DNA of 64,000 nt, taken from the NCBI GenBank assembly GCA_016209015.1, contig JACQWY010000019.1, positions 62,001 to 126,000 of the forward strand. The letters are read 5' to 3'. Source of the stretch: Gammaproteobacteria bacterium (lineage in GTDB: Bacteria; Pseudomonadota; Gammaproteobacteria; Ga0077536). The translations under genes and the position numbers were made by a program. How positions within the stretch are numbered: position 1 is the first letter of the stretch; each line of letters opens with the position of its first letter. Shown here one piece after another: positions 39,271-45,745 of this stretch. The notes beneath the pieces were generated by a model, which saw only the letters and a program-made list of their open reading frames with translations, ran no database searches and was not told the DNA's origin.

Positions 39271-39663
39271 TCAGGCCGCACTCTCTGCAGATGGACCGGC
39301 GGCTGCCCCCTCCTGGAGGTGAGAGAGGATGTTTACGAGGCGACCGAATGGATCGCGGACAAAGAAGCGCCGCACGCCCCAGGGCTCGTTCGTTGGACCG
39401 TACTCGACGGAGAAGCCAGCCTTCTTGAATGCATGGAGGGCGCCGTCTACGTCATCCACCTCGATGGACAGATCGGGCACCGCTGTTCCTGAACCGCCCT
39501 CGCTCATGAAGCTGACCTGAACCGTCATTCTGGTCTTGCTGCCGTAGGTGCGGATCCAGTTCATGTCCATCAACACTTTCATGCCGAGGATTCGTCCGTA
39601 GAACTCGTCAGCCAGGGCAGGATTTGCGGCGGCGACGTTGGCGACAACACGTTGGACCTTCAA
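39271..39663 (-). CDS. Glyoxalase/bleomycin-resistance-fold cassette protein
   Basis: 130 residues of the VOC superfamily: VQRVVANVAAANPALADEFYGRILGMKVLMDMNWIRTYG, PDLSIEVDDVDGALHAFKKAGFSVEYGPTNEPWGVRRFFVRDPFGRLVNIL. This beta-alpha-beta-beta-beta pattern with the terminal DPFGRLVNIL is typical; members bind metals or antibiotics. Starts with TTG 39663 after AGGAG. Next to it on the right is the truncated attC hit by an IS. Confidence 0.85.
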   Translation of the reverse strand: MKVQRVVANVAAANPALADEFYGRILGMKVLMDMNWIRTYGSKTRMTVQVSFMSEGGSGTAVPDLSIEVDDVDGALHAFKKAGFSVEYGPTNEPWGVRRFFVRDPFGRLVNILSHLQEGAAAGPSAESAA

Positions 39664-39723
39664 GGCACTGCTCCTGCTCGGTTGCGGAAGTCCCCGAGAG
39701 CGGCAGGCGTGTGCCTGCGCGGC

Positions 39724-39768
39724 TTATCGCGCCGTTGAGCGGCGCCGCGGCGCGCAGCGCGGAGGCGG
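39724..39768 (-). other. Truncated attC site
   Basis: TTATCGCGCCGTTGAGCGGC and CGCGCAGCGCGGAGGCG match the left two thirds of the attC at 45284-45351. The expected continuation TCCGCTCC...GTTAGG is missing: IS3-related sequence begins at about 39769. Confidence 0.65.
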
Positions 39769-40045
39769 AGAGTTCCATCGAAAAAGTGGACACCCATTCC
39801 TTGGGTACATAGCGCCTCGAACTCCACTGGCGTCGGGTAATCGAGTGACGAGTGTAGACGCCGGGTGGTGTAGAAATCTACGGTGCCGTCCACGGCCCGT
39901 CGCAGCGAGCCGTTGCGTGAAGCGGCGGCGATGATACATGTCCGACTTCATCGTCTTGAATCACGATTCCGTGTGGGCGCTGTCGTTCATCCGCCGAGGC
40001 CGGTTCACGCTCTGCACGAGGCCGAGCTCAGTGCGGGCGTCCTGG
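39769..40045 (-). pseudogene. IS3-family transposase 3' fossil
   Basis: On the minus strand: TELGLVQSVNRPRRMNDSAHTES, a TGA where Trp is usual, FKTMKSDMYHRRRFTQRLA, then after a frame change AVDGTVDFYTTRRLHSSLDYPTPVEFEALCTQ. This is the C-terminal third of an IS3-type DDE transposase, with the catalytic Glu in HTES. The 5' part is missing, and a nonsense codon (near 39968) and a frameshift (near 39905) kill it. Confidence 0.75.
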
Positions 40046-40059
40046 TGCGCGTTCCGGCC

Positions 40060-40166
40060 CAAGACGGACACGATTCGTTTCGATGGCGGACACCTTTACG
40101 GGCGATGGCGGACAGTGTTCCGGCGTGAAGGCGGACAGTGGGCCGGGGGCAGCGTAAACGGTGTCC
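40060..40166. repeat. GGCGGACA repeats, possible IS end remnant
   Basis: GATGGCGGACAC, GATGGCGGACAG, AAGGCGGACAG on the plus strand and GTGTCCGCCAT inverted, in 80 bases. Multiple short terminal repeats of this kind occur at ends of IS21-like elements, but no transposase remains here. Confidence 0.35.
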
Positions 40167-40193
40167 GCCATGCGCCCGGAACGCTCTCAATCA

Positions 40194-40237
40194 AGCAAAC
40201 GCTCGGCCGCGCTCGAGCGGATGCCCGTTCATGGGCA
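40194..40237 (-). other. Possible degenerate attC site
   Basis: AGCAAACGCTCGGCCGCGCT through CGGATGCCCGTTCATG has inverted CGCTCGGCCGCGCTCGAGCG arms and weak cores. It is where an attC is expected after the small membrane-protein gene. Confidence 0.3.
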
Positions 40238-40259
40238 TTCGCTGCGCAGAAAGTGCAAT

Positions 40260-40463
40260 TCATTTGTGTCGCGGCCAGAACTTCTTTGTTTGAGACAACG
40301 CCAAGCCCAGCAATGCGCCGGAACAACCAGCGATAGCTGCTCGCACCCAAAGTTGCTCAAACTCGCTCCGGATGGCCATGAACACTCCAAAGGCAAGGAC
40401 GCATGCGACAAACAAAATGAGCGCGCCTCTGGGGCTACGCGGGCTATCCGCATTGGTTGTCAT
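40260..40463 (-). CDS. Small two-helix membrane protein (cassette)
   Basis: 67 residues: short polar start, helix at about 14-31 (GALILFVACVLAFGVFMAI), charged turn, helix at about 41-58 (RAAIAGCSGALLGLALSQ) and a basic tail KKFWPRHK. Family unknown. Fits as the only gene of its cassette, reading away from intI. Start ATG 40463, 27 bases from the neighbouring attC core. Confidence 0.6.
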   Translation of the reverse strand: MTTNADSPRSPRGALILFVACVLAFGVFMAIRSEFEQLWVRAAIAGCSGALLGLALSQTKKFWPRHK

Positions 40464-40489
40464 GGTGATGGAGACTCCTCTGGACGGAG

Positions 40490-40543
40490 GCCTGACGACT
40501 GAAATCAGCCGCGGGCCATGTCAGCTCGAACGGCGGGTTAGAT
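40490..40543 (-). other. attC site
   Basis: GCCTGAC at 40490-40496 and GTTAGAT at 40537-40543, with the shared GACTGAAATCAG segment and a GCCGCGGGCC core. Confidence 0.7.
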
Positions 40544-40703
40544 CGGTGCAGTCGGATATGCCCGCAGGTCTACTTGCTCTGAGCGTGTTTGCTGGTTGCT
40601 CGCTCTTTCAGTGTTGTCCGAGCCCGAGCAGTAATGCCATGGGACTTACCGTAGCATCACTCGTTGCGGCCATTCGAGGTTCTCCGGGCATTGATTCCAA
40701 GGA
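40544..40703. other. Cassette without a recognisable gene
   Basis: No plausible frame. Its right part (40633-40703) is a near copy of the 5' region of the antitoxin cassette at 44507-44577, including the ATG, after which the frame runs only ten codons to a stop. Confidence 0.6.
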
Positions 40704-40769
40704 GCCAAATGTGGAGTTGCGGCGCCTGCGCGGCTTCTCGCGCAGGTCGCTGCGAACGCAGGGTTAGGC
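40704..40769 (-). other. attC site
   Basis: Left core GCCAAAT (degenerate), right core GTTAGGC at 40763-40769, central GCGCCTGCGCGGCTTCTCGC with GCGCAGG arms. Confidence 0.7.
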
Positions 40770-40781
40770 CGCAGATTTACT

Positions 40782-41207
40782 TCAAGCACCCGTGACCTCA
40801 ACTTCGTGTTCCGAGCACCACTGCAGCAGTGCACTCTTTGTTGCCTCTGCTTCAGACTCATACCAGCGTTCAAGAGCGCCTCGCGATTCCAGCAAGCCTT
40901 TGTACCGCGCGTATGCGCCTTTGTGGCGGAAGATTTCCTGTGTCTGTGAAAGCAACGCGGGCGCCTGTTCTTCCACGAAGCGCAAGGCAAGGCGTTTCCC
41001 CAAACCAAGTTCGCTCTTTCCCGGAACAAGAAGATAACGATCTGACGTTTCGAGATCGTCCGGTAATTCTTCCTCGGTGTCGATGTAGCTCGAGACGTAG
41101 TGAAACGTGCCCGTGTCCAGAGCAAGATATGCAGAACTCTCCTCGCCACCACCAGCGGCGCTGAACTCATAGGCGGCGGACAGTTCGGAATATGCGACGG
41201 TGACCAT
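40782..41207 (-). CDS. UPF0158-family cassette protein
   Basis: 141 residues resembling UPF0158: YSELSAAYEFSAAGGGEESSAYLALDTGTFHYVS, ETSDRYLLVPGKSELGLGKRLALRFVEEQAP, GALERWYESEAEATKSALLQWCSEHEVEV. The ending 'RWYExExxxTxxALxxWCxE' is the family's strongest feature. Function unknown. ATG 41207 is 17 bases from the neighbouring attC core. Confidence 0.78.
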   Translation of the reverse strand: MVTVAYSELSAAYEFSAAGGGEESSAYLALDTGTFHYVSSYIDTEEELPDDLETSDRYLLVPGKSELGLGKRLALRFVEEQAPALLSQTQEIFRHKGAYARYKGLLESRGALERWYESEAEATKSALLQWCSEHEVEVTGA

Positions 41208-41223
41208 GGCGCTGAATTATGCG

Positions 41224-41290
41224 GCCTAACGACCGAGTTCAGGGGGACGCCGCCGACAGGCCGTGCGTCCCCTGCGACGCAGGGTCAACC
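41224..41290 (-). other. attC site
   Basis: GCCTAAC at 41224-41230 with GACCGAGTTCAG following, inverted GGGGACGC/GCGTCCCC arms, and a poor right core GTCAACC. Confidence 0.65.
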
Positions 41291-41361
41291 CGCAGATTGG
41301 CAACCCGCTCTCGAGGCTATATGCTGGAACCGTTATGGTTCCATTATGGTTGGAGAAAGTC

Positions 41362-41607
41362 ATGCCCACTACGCTGACGTTGAAGAATGTCCCTGACGAC
41401 GTGTACGAGCGCCTGAAGGCCGCGGCGGAGATGCATCGTCGCAGTCTAAACAGCGAGGCCATCGTTTGCCTCGAAACCGTACTCGCACCAGTCAAGCTTG
41501 CCCCCAGCGACCGGCTGGCTCGGGCACGCCAGCTCCGGGCCGCTCTCGGAACTCGAAAGTTTCGCGCCCGCGATATTGACCTTGCGAAGCGTCAGGGACG
41601 TCGATGA
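41362..41607 (+). CDS. Ribbon-helix-helix antitoxin, FitA type
   Basis: 81 residues: TTLTLKNVPDDVYERLKAAAEMHRRSLNSEAIVCLETVL is the Arc/MetJ-like DNA-binding half; the C-terminal RLARARQLRAALGTRKFRARDIDLAKRQGRR would wrap the toxin. Binds its PIN toxin and represses the pair. Antitoxin and toxin overlap by four bases (ATGA at 41604). It lies against the cassette direction, so it must use its own promoter upstream of 41362. Confidence 0.88.
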   Translation: MPTTLTLKNVPDDVYERLKAAAEMHRRSLNSEAIVCLETVLAPVKLAPSDRLARARQLRAALGTRKFRARDIDLAKRQGRR

Positions 41608-41999
41608 TCGTAGTGGACTCGAATGTCCTGGCGTATCTGTATCTTCCGAGCGAATACACAGACGCTGCGGAGGCCCTCCTCGAGAGCGATCCGAACTGGG
41701 TAGCACCCGTGCTTTGGCGAAGCGAGTTTCGAAACATTCTCGCCGGATACCTTCGGCGTGGCTCGTTGACCTTCCTGCAGGCATACGAACTCCAGCGCGA
41801 AGCAGAAGACATGATGAGGGAAGCCGAGTACGAAGTCGCTTCTCTCGCCGTGCTCGAACTCGTTCGCGACAGCGAGTGTTCCGCATACGACTGCGAATTC
41901 GTCGCTCTGGCGCAGCAACTCGGCACGAAGCTCATCACCATGGACGCTAAGGTTCTACGTTCGTTCCCTGGCATCGCGGCCGCGCTCTCTGTGGGCTGA
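41604..41999 (+). CDS. VapC-family PIN-domain toxin
   Basis: 131 residues with the PIN acidic set: D5 in IVVDSNVLAYLYLPSE, Glu in LWRSEFRNIL, Asp in CSAYDCEFVALAQQL and Asp in LITMDAKVLRSFPG. Predicted Mg-dependent ribonuclease that cleaves tRNA or rRNA unless held by the upstream antitoxin. All catalytic residues are intact. Complete two-gene cassette, reversed relative to most of the array. Confidence 0.9.
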   Translation: MIVVDSNVLAYLYLPSEYTDAAEALLESDPNWVAPVLWRSEFRNILAGYLRRGSLTFLQAYELQREAEDMMREAEYEVASLAVLELVRDSECSAYDCEFVALAQQLGTKLITMDAKVLRSFPGIAAALSVG

Positions 42000-42000
42000 C

Positions 42001-42059
42001 GTGTAAGGGAGCGGCCCGCGCGGCTTCTCGCGCAGGTCCGCTCGACTGAAAGGTTATGC
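42001..42059 (-). other. attC site
   Basis: Left core GTGTAAG (degenerate), inverted GCGCGGCTTCTCGCGC centre and right core GTTATGC at 42053-42059, which includes the marR stop. Confidence 0.65.
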
Positions 42060-42515
42060 GTCATAGCTTTCAAGCTTCGTGCGAACCGCAACGATGACGC
42101 TGCGGGTCGTTTCGATGTCCTTGGCCCGAAGCCCCTTCGCAAGCTCGTTGAACCAAGGTGCTTGCAAGCGCATGGCAGCCTCGAATGCCTTCTTGCCAGT
42201 GTCCGTCAGCAGGACGAGCGATGCCCTTCGGTGATGCGGGTTGGGTGCAAAGACAACAAGCCCGTCATTGGCCAGATCATTGACGATGCGCTGAACGTTC
42301 TGACGATTAGCCCCCATGTTGCGTGCGAGCCAGGCGACAGGCTGAGGTTGCTCCGCCGCCACAATGGTACCGAGCACCTGCCAGCGTGCGCTCGTCAAGC
42401 CAATGTCTGCGACTAGTCTGTCGCCTGCCGCGAGCATGCGGTTATTCAATCTGAACAGGTCGAGAGCGAGGTCAGTCAAGGCGGCTCCAGCTGGTGTTCG
42501 TTTAGTTGCGCGCAT
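42054..42515 (-). CDS. MarR-family regulator (cassette)
   Basis: 153 residues: LALDLFRLNNRMLAAGDRLVADIGLTSARWQVLGTIVAAEQPQPVAWLARNMGANRQNVQRIVNDLANDGLVVFAPNPHHRRASLVLLTDTG contains the winged helix and wing of MarR. Divergent from the membrane-protein gene at 42635 across 119 bases, so it probably controls that gene and itself. A whole regulator-target unit in one cassette is unusual. Confidence 0.88.
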   Translation of the reverse strand: MRATKRTPAGAALTDLALDLFRLNNRMLAAGDRLVADIGLTSARWQVLGTIVAAEQPQPVAWLARNMGANRQNVQRIVNDLANDGLVVFAPNPHHRRASLVLLTDTGKKAFEAAMRLQAPWFNELAKGLRAKDIETTRSVIVAVRTKLESYDA

Positions 42516-42634
42516 TTCGTACTATGCCTTGATGAAAGCACTATGGTTTCGCATTGACACCATGGTGTCAAGCTCGTACATTTTCGTCACCCAAGATGGC
42601 GTTGCCTTGGCGGGGTATCTTAAGGAGAACGGTC

Positions 42635-43102
42635 ATGGTCAGAATTATTCATCCAGTCGCTGGCGCGTTAGCAATCCTTTCAATTGCCAGCTTCTGGCTC
42701 TCAACGGCACTATCGGAACTGTTTGGATCCCAAGCGACAGTTATCGCAGTCAAGACTGCCATACCGTGGGGTTTCTTCGTGCTAATTCCCGCGCTGGCGG
42801 CGGCCGGAGGCTCGGGTATTGCGTTGGCCCGAGGAGGAAGGGGTGGACTGGTTGGCATTAAATTCAAGCGCATGCGGCTAATTGCCGCAAACGGCATCCT
42901 GGTCTTGATTCCTTCCGCTTTGTTCCTTGCGTCCAAGGCGGGCGCCACCGAGTTCGATGCGACCTTCTATGCGGTGCAGGCACTTGAACTCGTTGCCGGC
43001 GCAACGAACATCACGCTTCTTGGCTTGAACATGCGCGACGGCCTCAAGATGAAAGGCCGGTTCCGCCGGCGGTCTGCATTACTGCCCAACGGCCGCATAT
43101 GA
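42635..43102 (+). CDS. Four-helix membrane protein (cassette)
   Basis: 155 residues, function unknown. Likely helices at about 6-26 (HPVAGALAILSIASFWLSTAL), 36-60 (VIAVKTAIPWGFFVLIPALAAAG), 84-104 (RLIAANGILVLIPSALFLA) and 116-137 (FYAVQALELVAGATNITLLGL). AAGGAG lies seven bases before ATG 42635. Divergent partner of the MarR gene. The stop (43100-43102) abuts the next attC. Confidence 0.75.
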   Translation: MVRIIHPVAGALAILSIASFWLSTALSELFGSQATVIAVKTAIPWGFFVLIPALAAAGGSGIALARGGRGGLVGIKFKRMRLIAANGILVLIPSALFLASKAGATEFDATFYAVQALELVAGATNITLLGLNMRDGLKMKGRFRRRSALLPNGRI

Positions 43103-43103
43103 C

Positions 43104-43145
43104 GCATTACGATCGAAATCAGTCCGCTCCAACGGCTCGTTAGAT
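43104..43145 (-). other. attC site (short)
   Basis: GCATTAC left core, shared GATCGAAATCAGTCCGCTCC segment and right core GTTAGAT at 43139-43145. Confidence 0.65.
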
Positions 43146-43146
43146 T

Positions 43147-43437
43147 TCACTTCGCCCTCGGCACTGGTGTTTTGGCCAAGCGCTCTGCCATCCGGGTCTG
43201 CCACCCTGGTCCGGTTGCCTTCCAGCGGGCGATGACTTCAGGGGGCCACCGCAGGCTGATAAGTTGCCGGGGATTGGCTGAACGAGGACGACCGCCCTTT
43301 TTGACAGTAGCGCGCTCAAGCATTTCTTCCGTAAGCTCGGGGAGCTCTTCGTATTCCGATGCCTTGATGGTATGGGCGTCCGACTTCGCCAAGTCAGACC
43401 TTGAAGTACGGCGCGAGGCGGGCTTTTTCACGGCCAT
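43147..43437 (-). CDS. brnA: BrnA-type antitoxin
   Basis: 96 residues. Basic N-terminus, then LPELTEEMLERATVKKGGRPRS and the ribbon-helix-helix ISLRWPPEVIARWKATGPGWQTRMAERLAK, the BrnA signature. Neutralises BrnT and represses the operon. Start ATG 43437 lies 44 bases inside the end of the toxin gene, which precedes it, the usual BrnTA order. Confidence 0.88.
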   Translation of the reverse strand: MAVKKPASRRTSRSDLAKSDAHTIKASEYEELPELTEEMLERATVKKGGRPRSANPRQLISLRWPPEVIARWKATGPGWQTRMAERLAKTPVPRAK

Positions 43438-43726
43438 TGGCTTTTCTCATGCTGAATATGTGACGACTGGAACCTCGTGGGGCGTAGCCGACAACGACCA
43501 AACGTCCCTGGAGCATGCCAAGGCAGATAACTCGGCGCTCTCCATAATCCTTGCGCAGGTCGTCGACTTCGAGGGTGAGTCCTCGGAAAACCTCGGGTGC
43601 GTCTTCGAAGTCCAGGCCGCGGTCCTGCAGGGACCGCTCCCGCTTGGCTGCCGTGAAAGAGCGGCGGCGCCGGCGGGAAATGGGGTCAGGTTCGAATTCG
43701 CGGGCGAGCGCCCGGGTACGCGCCAT
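43394..43726 (-). CDS. brnT: BrnT-type toxin with altered N-terminus
   Basis: 110 residues. The BrnT (DUF497) core is present: AAKRERSLQDRGLDFEDAPEVFRG, DDLRKDYGERRVICLGMLQGRLVVVGYAPRG, RHIFSMRKANGREK. Predicted ribonuclease. The normal short first strand (like ITFDPAKR) is replaced by about 28 residues, MARTRALAREFEPDPISRRR onwards, encoded by an inverted-repeat hairpin (43682-43756). The start is therefore ATG 43726 within repeat DNA, or there is a non-canonical start nearer the core. Confidence 0.78.
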   Translation of the reverse strand: MARTRALAREFEPDPISRRRRRSFTAAKRERSLQDRGLDFEDAPEVFRGLTLEVDDLRKDYGERRVICLGMLQGRLVVVGYAPRGSSRHIFSMRKANGREKARLAPYFKV

Positions 43727-43756
43727 AACGTTCGCCGCGAAATCGAACCTGACCCC
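43682..43756. repeat. GGGGTCAGGTTCGA hairpin repeat
   Basis: GGGGTCAGGTTCGAATTCGC (43682-) and its inverted partner ending TCGAACCTGACCCC (43743-43756) enclose about 30 bases. This GGGGTCAG...CTGACCCC form is typical of REP-like hairpins in proteobacteria. It supplies the 5' end of brnT. Confidence 0.75.
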
Positions 43757-43919
43757 AATTCCCTCTACGCGTCTTTCATGATTGCGGGCGCTGCACGAAC
43801 TTCATGACCGCTGGGTCGTAGGTTATGCGCACAAGATTAGTGTAGATACATTAACCCAGGCCGACAAGCAGGGCGCAAATGGCTCCGTTGGAAGCGCCGC
43901 CGCGGCGCTCGGCTGTGAA
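43757..43919. other. Upstream region of the BrnTA cassette
   Basis: 163 bases between the hairpin and the next attC, AT-richer than the surroundings (TTAGTGTAGATACATTAACC). No gene seen; it may hold the pre-hairpin promoter. Confidence 0.35.
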
Positions 43920-43975
43920 ATCTAACGACCGAAATCAGTGGCCCGCCGTCGGCGGGTCGCATTGATTGGTTAGGC
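43920..43975 (-). other. attC site
   Basis: ATCTAAC at 43920-43926, GACCGAAATCAGTGGCCCGC, inverted CCGCCGTCGGCGGG core and GTTAGGC at 43969-43975. Canonical cores on both sides. Confidence 0.85.
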
Positions 43976-43995
43976 ATGTTTGCGGCTGCCAGCGA

Positions 43996-44298
43996 CTAGC
44001 TGAGCAGCTTCGATGCGATGTAGTCGGGATCCTGGGCGGCAAGTAGTACCGCGAGAATGTGGACCGCTTCGTCCGTGTGGGCGAAAAAAACCAGATGTGG
44101 ATATGTGTGAGTCACGGCCCTTCGAAAATCGGGCATGACTTCCTGATACGAGGCGGGGTTTTCGGAAACTCGGAGAAAGGTATTTTCCAGCTCTTGTATG
44201 AAGCGCGCACCCAGACCGGATTGCTTTTCCTCGTATCATCCGTAGCCGTCCTCTATGTCCGATTGCGCGCCCAGTTCGACAAGCAAGTGTCGAGTCAT
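43996..44298 (-). pseudogene. RelE/ParE-type toxin gene with in-frame TGA
   Basis: Starting at ATG 44298, which overlaps the antitoxin stop, it reads ELGAQSDIEDGYG, TGA at 44236-44238, then YEEKQSGLGARFIQELENTF, RVSENPASYQEVMPDFRRA, THTYPHLVFFAH, VLLAAQDPDYI. The RelE/ParE pattern (D-I-x-x-G-x-x-W-Y-E-x-x-x-x-G-L-G) has Trp at the TGA position, so a TGG-to-TGA change truncated the toxin after 20 residues. Everything downstream still looks intact, so the change is recent. Confidence 0.8.
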
Positions 44299-44510
44299 CC
44301 CGTGAGAATCCGCTTCCGTACCTCTGCCCAGGGTACGCCGGCGGGTCCATCGTTCCGATGTGCCGCCAAACGCATAGCCAAGAGCTCTTTCGTTTCAGTC
44401 GTCAATTGTATTGCTTCGGGCGTTTCAGCAATGCTCTCCCAGATTTCTGCGACCAGACGAAGGCGGTCGGAAACCGGGAGTTCGAGCGCGTCGAGAACTG
44501 AAATTGCCAT
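44295..44510 (-). CDS. Addiction-module antitoxin (TIGR02574-like)
   Basis: 71 residues: ISVLDALELPVSDRLRLVAEIWESIAETPEAIQLTTETKELLAMRLAAHRNDGPAGVPWAEVRKRIL. The 'LpxxDRlxLvaelWeSI' start and 'PaGvpWaEVrxxil' end match the family that pairs with RelE/ParE toxins. ATGA overlap with the toxin pseudogene. Now apparently an orphan antitoxin. Its 5' region is duplicated at 40633-40703. Confidence 0.85.
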   Translation of the reverse strand: MAISVLDALELPVSDRLRLVAEIWESIAETPEAIQLTTETKELLAMRLAAHRNDGPAGVPWAEVRKRILTG

Positions 44511-44573
44511 GGGACTTACCGTAGCATCACGCGTTGCGGCCGTTCAAGGTTCTCCAGGCATTGATTCTTAGGA

Positions 44574-44633
44574 GCCTAACGACCGAATTCAGTGGCCTGC
44601 CGTCGGCGGGTCTGCTGCATTGACTGGTTATGT
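44574..44633 (-). other. attC site
   Basis: GCCTAAC at 44574-44580, GACCGAATTCAGTGGCCTGC, CCGTCGGCGGG core and GTTATGT at 44627-44633. Confidence 0.82.
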
Positions 44634-44695
44634 GGCAGCCCCTGCTCTATCATGATGTGTACATTCATTTGATACGCTACACACGGCGGAGAACT

Positions 44696-44890
44696 ATGCG
44701 AACCAACATCGTTATAGACGACAAGCTGATTGCTGAGGCAATCAAAGTTACCGGTGCTTCCACGAAGAAGGAAGCGGTCGAACTCGGTCTCAAGGCGCTT
44801 ATTCAGCTTAAGCGCCAGGAGCAGATCCGGGGCCTCCGGGGAAAGCTCAAGTGGAAGGATGATCTGGACCGGATGCGACTCGACGCATGA
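44696..44890 (+). CDS. vapB: VapB-type antitoxin
   Basis: 64 residues: RTNIVIDDKLIAEAIKVTGASTKKEAVELGLKALIQL is the ribbon-helix-helix of the VapB (DUF2191) group; the tail GLRGKLKWKDDLDRMRLDA is the toxin-binding part. GGAG lies about seven bases before ATG 44696. Coupled to vapC by ATGA at 44887. Reads against the array, so it carries its own promoter between 44634 and 44695. Confidence 0.9.
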   Translation: MRTNIVIDDKLIAEAIKVTGASTKKEAVELGLKALIQLKRQEQIRGLRGKLKWKDDLDRMRLDA

Positions 44891-45288
44891 TTCTGGTCGA
44901 TTCGAGCGTCTGGGTGGATTATTTCAATGGGATCCGCTCGACAGAGACGGACTTCCTCGATGCGACTCTCGGGATTGAGCCTGTCGCTATTGGTGACCTA
45001 ATCCTGGCCGAAGTGCTTCAGGGATTTCGCTCGGAATCGGATTACCAGGCGGCAAAATCGCTGCTCTTGGGCCTAACTGTTTTCGAGTTACTAGGTCAGG
45101 ACCTAGCGGTTAGGACCGCAGACAATTACAGAATGCTTCGGCGCCGAGGCGTAACGGTCCGGAAGACCGTGGACTGCATTATCGCAACTTACTGTATCGA
45201 GAGAGGCCTCCCGCTACTCTACTCCGACCGTGACTTCGACCCGTTCGTGAAGAGCCTCGGCTTAGTATCCGCGCTACCTGCCACATAA
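44887..45288 (+). CDS. vapC: VapC-family PIN-domain toxin
   Basis: 133 residues. Acidic set intact: D5 in ILVDSSVWVDYFNG, Glu in LILAEVLQGF, Asp in VRKTVDCIIATYC and Asp in LLYSDRDFDPF. Predicted ribonuclease toxin controlled by the VapB upstream. The stop is followed at once by the attC (ACATAACG). Confidence 0.92.
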   Translation: MILVDSSVWVDYFNGIRSTETDFLDATLGIEPVAIGDLILAEVLQGFRSESDYQAAKSLLLGLTVFELLGQDLAVRTADNYRMLRRRGVTVRKTVDCIIATYCIERGLPLLYSDRDFDPFVKSLGLVSALPAT

Positions 45289-45351
45289 CGCGCCGATGAG
45301 CGGCGCCGAAGCGCGCAGCGCGGAGGCGTCCGCTCCATTGGCTGGTTAGGT
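45284..45351 (-). other. attC site
   Basis: Left core ACATAAC, arms GCGCCGATGAGCGGCGCC and AGCGCGCAGCGC, then TCCGCTCCATTGGCTG and right core GTTAGGT at 45345-45351. Template for the truncated site at 39724. Confidence 0.78.
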
Positions 45352-45355
45352 GACT

Positions 45356-45724
45356 TCACCTGAAGATATGCTCGATCAGCCATGCATCATATTCGTCTGC
45401 ATTCTTTGGCTTAAGTCCCAGTTTCTCTGCGTCGGCTCTGGCCCTCTGGATGGCGTAATACGCTTGGTCCAGTTGATTGAGAGTGAGGCTATCTTCGTCT
45501 CGACTGTCATGGTGCTTGAGTCTGTTATGAAACCAGTTCCATTCTCGGTAAGCGTCCTTTTCTTCCCTATCTCCTGCGATGCTAAAGCCCGTTTTTGCTC
45601 TTACCTCCTCGATTGCCTTCCAAGTCGCCTCGGCGCTTGGGCTCTTGCCTTGCTGAGTGAGAAGCCCAGCCAGGATTCCATCCGCCGCTGCTGCGAGGGT
45701 AATGGACGAAAGCCAATGCTCCAA
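45356..45724 (-). CDS. Hypothetical cassette protein, second gene
   Basis: 122 residues, family not recognised. Helical throughout: EHWLSSITLAAAADGILAGLLTQQGKSPSAEATWKAIEEVR, REEKDAYREWNWFHNRLKHHDSRDEDSLTLNQLDQAYYAIQRARADAEKLG. The HHD segment and helix pair resemble HEPN-like helical proteins, an impression only. It lies 21 bases downstream of another cassette gene with no attC between, so the two share a cassette. Confidence 0.65.
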   Translation of the reverse strand: MEHWLSSITLAAAADGILAGLLTQQGKSPSAEATWKAIEEVRAKTGFSIAGDREEKDAYREWNWFHNRLKHHDSRDEDSLTLNQLDQAYYAIQRARADAEKLGLKPKNADEYDAWLIEHIFR

Positions 45725-45745
45725 TAGAAAGAGGCTTATCGCGTC

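Noticed and set aside
44236-44238. TGA as a selenocysteine or programmed readthrough codon in the toxin
   Set aside because: The family has Trp at this position and no SECIS-like hairpin follows. A simple TGG-to-TGA mutation is the easier explanation.
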